From the IMG/VR virus record IMGVR_UViG_3300007344_000034, positions 1 to 57,495 of that record: a stretch of 57,495 bases of DNA; one strand, given 5' to 3'. The translations under genes and the position numbers were made by a program. The notes beneath the pieces were generated by a model. It did no database searches. It was not told the origin of the DNA and saw only the letters and a program-made list of their open reading frames with translations. The DNA is from a virus. The first letter of the stretch is position 1. Each line of letters starts with the position of its first letter. Below, one piece after another: positions 7,731 through 16,436 of this stretch.

Positions 7731-7754
7731 AAAAAGGGGACCCGAAGGTCCCCT
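7731..7754 (-). terminator. intrinsic terminator after the major capsid gene
   Basis: On the minus strand the sequence reads GGGGACC, loop TTCG, GGTCCCC, then TTTTT: a perfect 7-bp stem with a stable tetraloop and U-tract. It lies ~20 bases past the capsid stop codon. It probably trims transcripts so that capsid mRNA is more abundant than distal tail-gene mRNA. A TTGACT hexamer follows downstream on the same strand and could restart transcription, but its -10 is weak. Confidence 0.9.
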
Positions 7755-7776
7755 CTAGCAGTAGCTTTTAAGCTAC

Positions 7777-8688
7777 TTATGCAGCACCCGGAGATCCGAA
7801 GATTCCCAGTGGATCTGACCAGCCGAAGCTGTAACGCTCACGAGCCTTGTAACGTACGTTACCAGTATCGAAATCGCCGTCCATGCCTGTAGTCATCGCA
7901 GCACGTGTGAAGTGCTTGAGACCGTTAGGTACGTCAGTAGTCAAGAACCATGCGTCATCATCAGTCAAGAAGTTGTTGACTGTGTAGCCTTCAGGAACAA
8001 CACCGTTGTTCATGATTGCGTTGATGTCGTTATCGGCAGTACCGACACGGCCTTCTGTTTCTAACAAACGAGTTGCTACGAACTGCAACGCAGGTGGAAT
8101 GATGAGCTTACGTGGCTTAGCTGCAATAAGCAGTCCACGCTCGTCAGTCCAAGCTGCAATCTGAATAACAGCCGCTTCCAAAGAAGTTTCGTTAAGGTCA
8201 GCCGCAGTTGAAGGCTCGTTAGAGTTAGTGCCACCAGAAACAAGTGGGTGCGCTGTAGAGAACAGCTCAACACCGTCGCCACCAGTGTAGCTAGAGTTGA
8301 AGCCGTTGTTCAGAACAGCAGCAGCCTTGGTTTGCTTCGTGTACGCCATCGCACGAGCCAATGCCTTGGTATAACGAGATGACAATGAGTCATACAGGTT
8401 ATCTTCAACCGCTTCTTCAGTGATTGAGAATCCAAGAGCAATAGTTTCGTGTGTGTAACGCGAAGTCCATGCTTCTTGTGCGTTGTCATAAGAGATTGAA
8501 GAACCTTCTTCCTTCACAGGAGCAGTTCCAAATCCTGACAACTTGGTTTCTTCTTCAAATGAGCGCTCAGAAGTCTCTGCTTCAAAGATTTCTTTATGCT
8601 GCTCACCATACTTTTGATATTCCAAGCCGAACAATGCGTTCAGGCCGGGAAGTAGCTCTTTAAGGAGCTGGGCGCGTGAAATTGCCAT
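7777..8688 (-). CDS. major capsid protein, Mu gpT-like
   Basis: 303 residues. The sequence follows the Mu gpT / HK97-fold capsid family: an N-terminal helix region (LLKELLPGLNALFGLEYQK), E-loop-like EETKLSGFGTAPVKEEG, then SITEEAVEDNLYDSLSSRY, a conserved FSTAHPLVSGGT and a C-terminal FGWSDPLGIFGSPGA. Its position between the decoration-like gene and a strong terminator, downstream of scaffold and portal, supports this. It assembles the icosahedral head. No separate prohead protease is visible. Family assignment is from recognised motifs. Confidence 0.85.
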   Translation of the reverse strand: MAISRAQLLKELLPGLNALFGLEYQKYGEQHKEIFEAETSERSFEEETKLSGFGTAPVKEEGSSISYDNAQEAWTSRYTHETIALGFSITEEAVEDNLYDSLSSRYTKALARAMAYTKQTKAAAVLNNGFNSSYTGGDGVELFSTAHPLVSGGTNSNEPSTAADLNETSLEAAVIQIAAWTDERGLLIAAKPRKLIIPPALQFVATRLLETEGRVGTADNDINAIMNNGVVPEGYTVNNFLTDDDAWFLTTDVPNGLKHFTRAAMTTGMDGDFDTGNVRYKARERYSFGWSDPLGIFGSPGAA

Positions 8689-8701
8689 GTTGTATTACTC
8701 C

Positions 8702-9304
8702 TTATACACCAGTGCTCATGGTCATCATGTGTGCATCAGTAACGATCTTAACCAGTACATCTGGGTAAGCGTCGCTAGGATCAGACACGTGAGCCACAAT
8801 TTTGAACGGCTTAGCAGTAGTAGCTACTGTAGCGTCCAACGCTGAAGTTGAGTTACCAGTTGTAGTAGAACCAGTAGACGTTGATTGAACTGCCGCGAAG
8901 GTAGTAGTAGCACCAATAATAGTTTGAGCGCCAGTACCATCCAACTGAGCTTGGAACAATACGTTTGGATCGTCAACAACGTAAGCCTTCACAGTACCAG
9001 TAGTTCCAGAAGGATAATACTGACTGTGAATAACTTGACCTTGAGCATTAACATACTCACAACCAACGAATACGCCGATAGCACCAATAGTGTTACCGCC
9101 TAGGTTGTTAGTAGTCAGGTCTGCACCTGAGCCAGTTGCTAATGCAATATACCCATCCGCCCCGATAGTAACTACTTGACCATTAAAAATGTTAGTAGCT
9201 TCACCAGCAGGATCAATCAGATAGGTAGAAGTCGCCCCTGCATAGGGCATACCGTCAGCGCGTTTTACCGGCTTCAGGCCATATGGAGCTGCTGTAGTAG
9301 CCAT
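8702..9304 (-). CDS. head decoration-like / capsid-associated protein
   Basis: 200 residues, beta-rich. It opens with TAAPYGLKPVKRADGMPYAG, a signature of a protein found immediately upstream of the capsid gene in many marine phages, followed by IFNGQVVTIGADGYIALATG and DPNVLFQAQLDG. It has no signal peptide or TM segment. Products of such genes are usually found on the head, but whether this one decorates the capsid or has another role is inference from position. Confidence 0.65.
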   Translation of the reverse strand: MATTAAPYGLKPVKRADGMPYAGATSTYLIDPAGEATNIFNGQVVTIGADGYIALATGSGADLTTNNLGGNTIGAIGVFVGCEYVNAQGQVIHSQYYPSGTTGTVKAYVVDDPNVLFQAQLDGTGAQTIIGATTTFAAVQSTSTGSTTTGNSTSALDATVATTAKPFKIVAHVSDPSDAYPDVLVKIVTDAHMMTMSTGV

Positions 9305-9324
9305 TGCTCATTCTCCTAAAAAAT

Positions 9325-9795
9325 TTAATTGCCTTTCCCGAATGATGTCTTGGATTTCCTATCCGAAAATAAGGGCATCCGAGGATCATTCTCACGCATA
9401 AAGTTGTTATCTACTGATTCCATCTGAGCTTGGTTCTTACCTGCGTAATACTGTTCACGCTGTTCCACAAACTCATTTGGTATCTTGCAGAGTAAAAGTC
9501 CTTGGACTTCGATATTGTCTTTATAACGACTATCGGTATCCACGAACATTCTGAACTGGGGCTGCTCCTCAATCCGAACCGGCTCCCAACCCTGACGCAT
9601 TTTTGATGAAATATTGCGTGGATCGGCCTGATTCATCTGAGATACCCGAACCCAGCGGTACGCATAACCCGGCTGCTTATCTGGCTCTGGTAATACAGAG
9701 GCAGGTTGCCATGCCTTCGGACGTTCCGATGTAGCTCTTGTTTCCAGTTCGCGTGCAAGTCTGTTATCAGAAGTAGCTTTCTCTTGTGTAGCCAT
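9325..9795 (-). CDS. conserved head-module protein of unknown function
   Basis: 156 residues, hydrophilic. It contains YAYRWVRVSQMNQADPRNIS and KMRQGWEPVRIEEQPQ, a pattern I know from proteins located between scaffold and capsid genes in marine podovirus- and siphovirus-like phages. No catalytic motif, TM or Cys cluster is visible. A capsid assembly role is inferred from the conserved neighbourhood; the biochemical function is not known. Confidence 0.6.
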   Translation of the reverse strand: MATQEKATSDNRLARELETRATSERPKAWQPASVLPEPDKQPGYAYRWVRVSQMNQADPRNISSKMRQGWEPVRIEEQPQFRMFVDTDSRYKDNIEVQGLLLCKIPNEFVEQREQYYAGKNQAQMESVDNNFMRENDPRMPLFSDRKSKTSFGKGN

Positions 9796-9797
9796 GA

Positions 9798-10778
9798 TTA
9801 GTTCCCCATCTTCTTCAGTTCCCGAGCGTACTGCTCAGGGGTCAATCCCAGTTTTCTCGCAATTTCAACTTGCGATCTTTTTAGCACGATCTTTTTTGGA
9901 GACCTGCTACGGGATGCCGGAGCAACTACCGTGGCTGGCTTCTTCTCTGCGCTCTTGGTGGGCCTGCCGCCCCCACCAGTCGTTTCTTCTCCGAAATACT
10001 CCGGAAACCGACGCTGCATTGTGTTGTCAATGCTTTGCCAGTATTCATCGGTGCCAATAAATTGAGCACCGTGCTCCCGCTCTAACTTTTGGTGTAAGCC
10101 TAGTGCGAGGGCTGTCATCTCTTGGTCTGTGCCGAACCATGTGTTTTGTTCTTGCCACGCAGCCGTTTTGGCGTCTGGGGCTGGCACGTTGACCTGCTCA
10201 GATTCAGTTTGTACCGCAACTTCATTCTCTTGTAAAGAACGAGGTTTAAATGTTTGAGCTTGTTGAAGTTTATATGTCGCTGAATTAAATTTCTTCTGCG
10301 CTTCAATAAGTGCATCAGAATCGCCACTCTCATGTGCTTCTTTATAAGCACGTTCTGCGGCAGCGACTTCAAGTTCTGCTTCCCGTTTGTAAGTCTCGGC
10401 CAGTGTCTGCTCGCCATGAGACAGATTAGCTTTCAACTTCTTGTTTTCTTCAAGCGCCTTCTGCGCCATGCGGATAGCTTCTTGCTGCTCACGCATTGCA
10501 CGTTCTTTTTCACGGCGCTCGTCATGCCACACCTTCTTCATCTGCTTCAGGCGTTGCTTAACCTTATCTGAGTAGTCTTCTAACTCATCAGCTTCCAGTT
10601 CTTCAACGATTTCCTTCGGCATGGGTGAATGGCCACGGTCTTCCTCCGGTGTGTCATCTTCAATCTCTAGTTCAGCATCGTTATCAGCCTCGACTTCTTC
10701 CGCCACGGCCTCCTCTTGCTGCTCTTCCTCTACTTCAAACTCAAAGTCGTCTTCAGCTTTTTGCGCTTCAGCGTTCAT
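9798..10778 (-). CDS. scaffolding-like protein
   Basis: 326 residues. The first ~70 are extremely acidic (runs such as EVEEEQQEEAVAEEVEAD), residues ~70-190 are long charged helices with coiled-coil character (KQRLKQMKKVWHDERREKER), and the C-terminus is a basic helix (KIVKRS-like, ending QVEIARKLGLTPEQYARELK). This charge layout, acidic head to basic helix-turn tail, is typical of phage scaffolds whose C-terminal basic helix docks on the capsid shell. It lies between portal and capsid genes, as scaffolds do. No protease motif is seen. Confidence 0.7.
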   Translation of the reverse strand: MNAEAQKAEDDFEFEVEEEQQEEAVAEEVEADNDAELEIEDDTPEEDRGHSPMPKEIVEELEADELEDYSDKVKQRLKQMKKVWHDERREKERAMREQQEAIRMAQKALEENKKLKANLSHGEQTLAETYKREAELEVAAAERAYKEAHESGDSDALIEAQKKFNSATYKLQQAQTFKPRSLQENEVAVQTESEQVNVPAPDAKTAAWQEQNTWFGTDQEMTALALGLHQKLEREHGAQFIGTDEYWQSIDNTMQRRFPEYFGEETTGGGGRPTKSAEKKPATVVAPASRSRSPKKIVLKRSQVEIARKLGLTPEQYARELKKMGN

Positions 10779-10789
10779 ATGTGCCTCCT

Positions 10790-11203
10790 TTAGGCTCTGG
10801 ATATTCCACGTGGGTCTTCAACAACCGCCTCAACCGCATCATCATTGATGATCCGGAACTCACGACCATGAATCTTCACCCGTGTACCGGCGTGTGGGCG
10901 AACTAGAATAAAGTCGCCTTCTTTACACCAAGGTCCGCTAGGGAACCGGGTTTCGTCCTTATAACAATCAGGACCGAGCTTTAATACAAATAATGTAGTA
11001 GTCAGTAGCTCTTCGTTATGCATAGTCTGAGCGGATTTAATTAAACCGCTATCGCCATACGTTTCTTCGATATCAGGCACACCACAAAGGATGCGATACC
11101 CTGAAGGATCAGGTAATTGTTTTGCTTTTTGCTCCGGTGTTTCCGGTAGTTCTGTTGCTTCATCCGGATTATCGGGGTTTGTGCCGATTAGGATTTCAGT
11201 CAT
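10790..11203 (-). CDS. GroES-like co-chaperonin
   Basis: 137 residues. After a ~30-residue acidic leader the sequence follows the Cpn10 fold: PDPSGYRILCGVPDIEE (first strand), a flexible region ~44-65 where GroES has its mobile loop, WCKEGDFILVRPHAGTRVKI (the GDxVLxxxxAGTEVKI signature) and EFRIINDDAVEAVVED (final strand). It is longer than GroES (~97) because of the leader. Phage co-chaperonins such as T4 gp31 (family knowledge) adapt host GroEL to fold capsid protein. Location among head genes fits that role. Recognised by pattern, not by a search. Confidence 0.7.
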   Translation of the reverse strand: MTEILIGTNPDNPDEATELPETPEQKAKQLPDPSGYRILCGVPDIEETYGDSGLIKSAQTMHNEELLTTTLFVLKLGPDCYKDETRFPSGPWCKEGDFILVRPHAGTRVKIHGREFRIINDDAVEAVVEDPRGISRA

Positions 11204-11390
11204 CGTCGTTCTCCATGCGTTGTGCCGTCTCCAGCACGAGGTTGTTTGCGATCATAAGGCCGCGAATTACGCCAGTGGCGTGCTTATATTGGGCGTGATC
11301 GGGAGCCTTACCGGCTGCAAGATCCTCCACAATAATTTCTCTTTCCTCGTTGATTTTGTCCGCGAGGTACTTCAGTAGGTCTGTACTCAT
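11196..11390 (-). CDS. small helical protein between portal and co-chaperonin genes
   Basis: 64 residues, helical and acidic at the C-terminus (TAQRMENDDD). It contains INEEREIIVEDLAAGKAPDH and YKHATGVIRGLMIANN, a pattern seen in small proteins next to portal genes in marine and T7-like phages. Both ends overlap neighbouring genes by a few bases, so translation is likely coupled. Function unknown; an assembly accessory is possible. Confidence 0.6.
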   Translation of the reverse strand: MSTDLLKYLADKINEEREIIVEDLAAGKAPDHAQYKHATGVIRGLMIANNLVLETAQRMENDDD

Positions 11391-13879
11391 TCTTCACCTT
11401 GAGGCTGCTGAGTTTGTTGTTGCCGCATAGCGCGGTCCTCTTGAGCTGCTTCACGGGCGATATTGATGCCCATCTCCAGCCCATCTTTCTGCTGTTGAGC
11501 AGATAACTTGTCTTTCTCGGAAGCGATTTTTGCTCCGACTTGCATACCAGCGGTACGTTCTTGGGAGGCGATACGCTCTCTTTCCAGCTCCAGACGGTCG
11601 GCTTTCTCGGCTGCATCGATCTGCATCTTCTGAGCCTTGAGCTGAGCTTCCTGCTGCTTGATCTGCAGTTCTGCCTGTTGCATCTGGACAATTGGGTCTT
11701 GCTGAGCCTGTTGCGCTTGTTGAGCGGCTTGCTCCGCCTGATTCTTGCCAAGGACTTGTTGGGCTGCAGCGGCTGCGAGACGCGAAATCTCCAGCTCTGT
11801 GTTCTCGTCCATCTTGTCCTCTGGCGTTGGGTAAGGCACACCAGCAGCGTCTTCGATCTGTTTTCTGTACGCCATCGCCAAGTGTTGAGCCAAGTGCTCT
11901 TGGAAAGCTGCGCCGATAGTCTTAGCCATAGGGCTCTGCTGAAGCATACCCATCATCTTCGGATCTTGGGCTGCCGCCATATGCACAGCGATATGCGCCT
12001 CATGATCCTGATACAAGAACGCCTTGACCGGCTTGCCCTGCAACATATTCATGTTTTCTGTCACTGGGTCGGTTGGCTTCTGGTCGTCTTCCATTGGAAC
12101 GAGCTTTTCAGCGTTCTTTATTCCTAAAACTTCTAACATCTGCCGGTGTAAGAACGGCATGTCATAAAGCTGAGGTGCAGACTGCGCCATTTGCAAAACT
12201 GCTTGGTACTGAACGACTTTTTGCGCCATTGTGGCCGCATTTGGGTCAGAAACAGGGATAACTTCAACCTGATCGTAGTCAGCGCCACGGTCCATAGCCT
12301 CGCCTGTGCTTGGCTCGTACGTATACTCATCGTCGGCATAGTCACGAATGACGCCTTTCAGGAGTTTAAGTTCCTGCTTCATTGAGTAATGGATGCGTGC
12401 CTGTACCGCAGACATGATCTTGAGCGTGCGCTCAAGGATTGCCAGAGTAGTACCAACAGGAGCCTGACCAGACATGTCAGAGATCTTCATGTCAGCCGCA
12501 GAAGCGAAGCGACGGCCTTCTTCTACGATCTTGTCGAGCAACTGAGACAGAACCATTGACGGCTCTTTATATGGGAGCGTCATGATGTTGTCTTTGATTG
12601 TGCCCGAAGCTACGTCTACATCACGAAACTCCGCTGGGGAGATCGGGGTGTCATCTCCTTTAACTCGTAATCCTTTGGTTTTGAATCCTCCGGGGAGGTT
12701 GGAGAGGGTTCCCGCATCAACAAGTTGTCTAATGATTGCGGTGCCGGACTTAGCGAAAGCACCAACAAGATGAATAAGACCGAAAGCATAGAAGCCAAAA
12801 CCGGGTACATAACTATAATGAACAAAATGGTTCCGCTTCTGCTTGCTCTCATCCTCTTGATTCCAGTTACGACGGATCGCGAGAATAGTCTCCGAATGCT
12901 TCTCAATAGTAACCACGTACGGTAACGCAATACCTGTAGCCTTGCCGTCTTCATCCTCGTCCTCGTAACCGGGAAGATCCAAGTCAACGTGCATTTCGAG
13001 AATCTTATGGCGGTCATCAGATGTGGCACTGAAGCCCATCTTCTCTGCAATCGACTTCTCTATATCATCTAATGTATCGCCCGGTTCATCCAGCTCTATG
13101 TCACGATAGAAGCCAGCGCTCTGTAACTTTTTGATTTCATTAGCAGTTTTGCGCATAACGTGAGTTACACGCTCGGCTGTCTCGATATTAGACGCGCCGT
13201 ATGGCACCACAACGTCTTCCGCTGGCACGTAAGTCGAAGTCTGACGATTCAGGCTAGGGTCGAAGTACACCTTCTTGAAGGCATTACCAGAGAGGCCAAG
13301 ACCCCAGAGCATGCGCTCATGCTCGGGGCGATACTCTACCATCTTCTCTGTGAGCTGGTAGTTCATGTCATCCTTTACACGCTTGGCGACTTCCAGTTTT
13401 TCAGGAGTTTCTTTCCCGATAACCTTGGTCTTTACCGGCCCCTGCGCCGGGAATGTCTCCATCATCGTTTCAGACTGAAACTTAACAAGAGCTTCAGACA
13501 GGAGGGGGTGGTAGACACCACAAGCACCGGGCCAAGGCTCTGAGCGATCCTCAACCTTCATACCCAACAGCTCAAGGCCGTCTACATAAGTCTGCATCCA
13601 GTCGCGACGCGAACCAGTATCTTCTTCAAAGTCAGATAGTAGCTCCTCACTAAGAGCTGCAAGGGACTCTTCTTCCATCTCTTCTGCGAGATTGGCCCCG
13701 AACTCTTCGTCGTCCTGCATATTATCCGGGTCGAGAACAATCTCCATGTCCCCAACTCGGACGGTAACTTCTTCCGGATCTTCGATCTCGATCTCAATAT
13801 CTGGCTCCATATTGGCCGCTTGGGCCATCATTTCATCAATCCCCATAGGGGCTTGGTTTACGGCTTTCTCAATTGCCAT
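11387..13879 (-). CDS. portal protein, P22-like size class
   Basis: 830 residues. Residues ~50-115 are acidic and lead into EDRSEPWPGACGVYHPLLSEA, a recognisable portal entry motif; KVYFDPSLNRQTSTYVPAEDVVVPYGA follows in part, then the crown/wing and stem helices (LERTLKIMSAVQARIHYSM). The last ~200 residues are Gln-rich coiled coil (QAEQAAQQAQQAQQD), like the barrel extension of P22-type portals. It lies directly after the large terminase on the same strand. It forms the dodecameric DNA gate. Size well above lambda-type portals supports the P22-like class. Confidence 0.85.
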   Translation of the reverse strand: MAIEKAVNQAPMGIDEMMAQAANMEPDIEIEIEDPEEVTVRVGDMEIVLDPDNMQDDEEFGANLAEEMEEESLAALSEELLSDFEEDTGSRRDWMQTYVDGLELLGMKVEDRSEPWPGACGVYHPLLSEALVKFQSETMMETFPAQGPVKTKVIGKETPEKLEVAKRVKDDMNYQLTEKMVEYRPEHERMLWGLGLSGNAFKKVYFDPSLNRQTSTYVPAEDVVVPYGASNIETAERVTHVMRKTANEIKKLQSAGFYRDIELDEPGDTLDDIEKSIAEKMGFSATSDDRHKILEMHVDLDLPGYEDEDEDGKATGIALPYVVTIEKHSETILAIRRNWNQEDESKQKRNHFVHYSYVPGFGFYAFGLIHLVGAFAKSGTAIIRQLVDAGTLSNLPGGFKTKGLRVKGDDTPISPAEFRDVDVASGTIKDNIMTLPYKEPSMVLSQLLDKIVEEGRRFASAADMKISDMSGQAPVGTTLAILERTLKIMSAVQARIHYSMKQELKLLKGVIRDYADDEYTYEPSTGEAMDRGADYDQVEVIPVSDPNAATMAQKVVQYQAVLQMAQSAPQLYDMPFLHRQMLEVLGIKNAEKLVPMEDDQKPTDPVTENMNMLQGKPVKAFLYQDHEAHIAVHMAAAQDPKMMGMLQQSPMAKTIGAAFQEHLAQHLAMAYRKQIEDAAGVPYPTPEDKMDENTELEISRLAAAAAQQVLGKNQAEQAAQQAQQAQQDPIVQMQQAELQIKQQEAQLKAQKMQIDAAEKADRLELERERIASQERTAGMQVGAKIASEKDKLSAQQQKDGLEMGINIAREAAQEDRAMRQQQTQQPQGEE

Positions 13880-13889
13880 TGCTCAGTCC

Positions 13890-15428
13890 TCAGTAGTATC
13901 CAGCGTGCGGTCGTCTAAATGTTGGTGGGTCGTCTTCCTCGTCTAGCAATGTCCGTATGTATCCGCCACGGCGGAACCGCGCTAGAGCTAACGAAGTAGA
14001 GTCAACGTAGTCATCGTGCTCTCCCGAAGGAAAACTTGCAACTTCTTCAATGACTTCCTCGGCCCAATGGGTGTTGGGTGCCCACACTCTGCCACTGGCA
14101 AAAATGTCTGCGACCGCATTTAACCGGGTAATTTTGTCGTTCCCTTTCACTGGCGTGAACTCTTGGACCGGGATACCCATAGCCCGCATCTCGTATATCA
14201 GTGGCGCACCTGATGCTTTCTTCTCGATAATGACCCCGTCTGGCTCCCAGTCGCGGTAATACTCGATTGCCACCTGTTTCAACCTCGGAAACTCCATCCG
14301 CTCCCTGAAGGCATCTAATAATATGATATTAGCCTGTGGTACGCCGGTATCGTCGTCCTTGTAGAACACACCCCACGTAGTTAACGCCGAATAGTCAGCA
14401 CGTTGTGACTTCTCGAACGCCGTATCCCACGACATAAGGACAAAATCACAGTGTGGAGGGCTGTCTCCTTCCCAAATCTGCCACCATTCGCGTTTGATGA
14501 TGGCCGTAGCGTCCGATGTCGGGTTCTGTTGGTACTGAGCCATCCATTTTGAGTGTGGAAGTTCCTCTTGGAGGGCTTTTAGCTCTTCTTCTGCCCAAAA
14601 TTCAGGCCAAAGTGGCTTGTTTGACGGCAAAATCGCCGGAAATTCAATGACTTCCCACTCTGTACCGCCTCTTTCGGCCTCTGCCTTGAGCACACGAGCA
14701 GTAATGTCCTTCTTGGACCACCGAGTCATGACGATCACGATGGCTCCACCCGGCTGTAGACGCTGACGAGGGCCAGATGTGTACCACTCGTAGGTCTTAT
14801 CGTAGATTTCCGGGTTTATTTCGGCCAGTGCAGCCTCCTGCTCCGAGTGAGGATCGTCAATAATCAACAAATCCGCACCCTTACCAGTCACCGCACCGCC
14901 CACACCGATGGCGAAGTAGTCACCACCTTTGTTTGTAGCCCATCGTCCAGCCGCTTTGGAGTCTTGCTGCAGCCCTACGCCGGGAAATATTTTGGCGTAG
15001 ACTTCCTGATCGACCAAGTTCCGCACTTTACGACCGAACCCGACCGCGAGTTCTGCTGTGTGGGAGGTCTGAATGATCTTCTTATGGGGAAATTTCCCCA
15101 AGAACCACGCAGGTAGAAGATAGGAAGCGAACTCTGACTTTGTATGTCGAGGCGGCATATTGATGATGAGTCTTTTACACTCACCCTTAGCCACCCGTTC
15201 AAATGCTTCTGCCATTTTTGCATGGTGACGCCCTGCAATGAACGTCGGCCACGCCTCTTTCACGAACGCAAGAAACTTCTCTTGCGCCAGTTTTCTGGTT
15301 TTCAGGGACTGCAAGTGCTCCAGCTCAGCCAAGAGCTTCTCTTGCTCCCCCGGAGTTAAGGCCGGAAGGATGCTCGGTATATCCTTCAAGGATATATTTT
15401 CTAGGATGTCACTCGCTCTCGCTGCCAT
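13890..15428 (-). CDS. terL: terminase large subunit
   Basis: 512 residues with both domains of a packaging motor. The ATPase has Walker A MPPRHTKSE (residues 91-99) and Walker B LLIIDDPHSE with the acidic pair at 191-192, followed by TRWSKKD (coupling region). The C-terminal RNase H-like nuclease starts with LMSWDTAFEKSQRADYSAL (Asp335 and Asp345 as metal ligands) and continues with IIEKKASG. Length is typical. The first codons overlap the small-subunit gene. It translocates and cuts DNA at the portal. Confidence 0.93.
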   Translation of the reverse strand: MAARASDILENISLKDIPSILPALTPGEQEKLLAELEHLQSLKTRKLAQEKFLAFVKEAWPTFIAGRHHAKMAEAFERVAKGECKRLIINMPPRHTKSEFASYLLPAWFLGKFPHKKIIQTSHTAELAVGFGRKVRNLVDQEVYAKIFPGVGLQQDSKAAGRWATNKGGDYFAIGVGGAVTGKGADLLIIDDPHSEQEAALAEINPEIYDKTYEWYTSGPRQRLQPGGAIVIVMTRWSKKDITARVLKAEAERGGTEWEVIEFPAILPSNKPLWPEFWAEEELKALQEELPHSKWMAQYQQNPTSDATAIIKREWWQIWEGDSPPHCDFVLMSWDTAFEKSQRADYSALTTWGVFYKDDDTGVPQANIILLDAFRERMEFPRLKQVAIEYYRDWEPDGVIIEKKASGAPLIYEMRAMGIPVQEFTPVKGNDKITRLNAVADIFASGRVWAPNTHWAEEVIEEVASFPSGEHDDYVDSTSLALARFRRGGYIRTLLDEEDDPPTFRRPHAGYY

Positions 15429-16026
15429 TCTCTAGATCCGCTGCAATACCTACTAACTCTGAAGGCTCTTCATAAGCCCCCAACTCCTCATCCAAATCTA
15501 CGCCCAGTGGCGTCACATCAATCACATCTGCGTTCAACAGGCGTTTGACACGCTCCTTGATCGCATTTTCCAGATCCTCTGGATTCTTATAGTTGATGGT
15601 GACTTCGCTTCGTTCTGTAAATAACCCGATGTCACTATGCTTACCAAGGAGTTCCAGCGCCTTTAGCTCGTATCTGGTGTCCCCGCAGTTGGCAATCTCC
15701 ATCAACTTGTTAGTAATAGCAGACCGCGCTTCGCCGACATCTAGTGCAAGAGAGCTTCCATAAGTTCTTAGGAAGGCTGCGGCAGCAAATGCTGTGGTCT
15801 GGTTTGTCAGGTTCTTTGTGCTTTTGTCTTTTACGACAGCTTCAAGCAGCTTCTTTTCGCGCTCAGCGTCTGCCTCAGATATTTCGAGAGGAGCGCCAAG
15901 TTCAGCTTTTAGTTCAGCCGTGTTACCGGCAACCGCCAGTTCTTCTAACAGGGTAGGGACAGTGTCGTCCGAAGTGTCATACGGAACGGGCTTGTCTTTT
16001 GTAGGTTCGATCTTTGTCGTTGGCAT
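15409..16026 (-). CDS. terminase small subunit-like protein
   Basis: 205 residues from ATG MPTTKIEPTKDKPVPYD; a TTG 63 bases further upstream could extend it, but neither start has a strong ribosome site. The C-terminal half (ELKALELLGKHSDIGLFTER, then NPEDLENAIKERVKRLLNA) matches the tail of Terminase_2-type small subunits, where a helix contacts the motor. It overlaps terL by 20 bases and is the first gene of the late operon. It would recognise viral DNA for packaging. Identification is by motif and position. Confidence 0.75.
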   Translation of the reverse strand: MPTTKIEPTKDKPVPYDTSDDTVPTLLEELAVAGNTAELKAELGAPLEISEADAEREKKLLEAVVKDKSTKNLTNQTTAFAAAAFLRTYGSSLALDVGEARSAITNKLMEIANCGDTRYELKALELLGKHSDIGLFTERSEVTINYKNPEDLENAIKERVKRLLNADVIDVTPLGVDLDEELGAYEEPSELVGIAADLENGSESE

Positions 16027-16193
16027 TGTCTGTACGGCGGTTTGTGGCCTCAGTTGCGGTGATCCTAACAGAGTATTTGTAAGAAACAAAATATATCAAG
16101 GAAACGGGACTCTAACTTTTTAGGTAGGGGGGTACTTCTATATATGGAGTGCATGCCAACCGGGCGTAGAAAAGAAGGGGGGTGGGGGTATGT

Positions 16194-16210
16194 TTTAGAC
16201 AGTGTCTAAA
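16194..16210. promoter_or_regulatory. 17-bp dyad, candidate late operator
   Basis: TTTAGAC-AGT-GTCTAAA is a perfect inverted repeat of two 7-bp arms around a 3-bp centre. It covers the -10 hexamer of the minus-strand promoter candidate, the classic place for a repressor site. No second copy was noticed in the window. Confidence 0.5.
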
Positions 16211-16231
16211 GAAGGGGTAAGGCTTTGTCAA
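16203..16231 (-). promoter_or_regulatory. candidate late promoter
   Basis: On the minus strand TTGACA is followed by a 17-base spacer and TAGACA. The -35 is perfect, the -10 matches only 3 of 6. It points towards the terminase genes, with an untranslated leader of ~170 bases. The weak -10 and the overlapping dyad suggest activation or repression rather than constitutive use. Confidence 0.45.
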
Positions 16232-16351
16232 AATTGCTCATCTAATGTGCATATTATTATTACTACGTAGCTGCTATGTAACTAATGCTGCCAGCGGGGG
16301 GTAGGGGGGCGGCATATCGCGCCCAAATCAACTAAAAACCCCCACCCCAGA

Positions 16352-16387
16352 GCAGAATCGTACTTCTGTACCACAATTAGAGATAAT
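16352..16387 (+). promoter_or_regulatory. early promoter-like repeat, copy 1
   Basis: First of three ~36-bp repeats (parts GCAGAATCGTA, TGTACCACAA, TTAGAGATAAT). GATAAT can serve as -10; the -35 position (TCGTAC) is weak. It ends 50 bases before the start codon of the first early gene. The TGTACCACA segment is the reverse complement of the TGTGGTACA found in the -10 region of two stronger promoters downstream. Confidence 0.55.
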
Positions 16388-16436
16388 GGAATCGTTCCAT
16401 AGGGGAACACAACTAAAAGAGGTAACCAAGAACGTT

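Larger units (their letters stand above)
16027..16436. promoter_or_regulatory. divergent control region between late and early genes
   Basis: No credible gene is seen here. Transcription diverges: late genes run left, early genes run right. The stretch holds a minus-strand promoter candidate with a dyad over its -10 (16194-16231), a G-rich tract on the plus strand at ~16173-16188 and again at ~16295-16312, and the first copy of the early promoter-like repeat at 16352-16387. The packaging site could also be here beside the small terminase, but nothing in the sequence proves it. Confidence 0.6.

Noticed and set aside
16386-16436. Earlier ATG for the first early membrane protein
   Set aside because: It lies inside the promoter-like repeat and has no ribosome site; the later ATG has the conserved AGAGGTAAC leader.
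16027-16436. G-rich tracts as a cos or G-quadruplex packaging site
   Set aside because: Several G runs occur, but there is no symmetry or conserved element to support a specific function.
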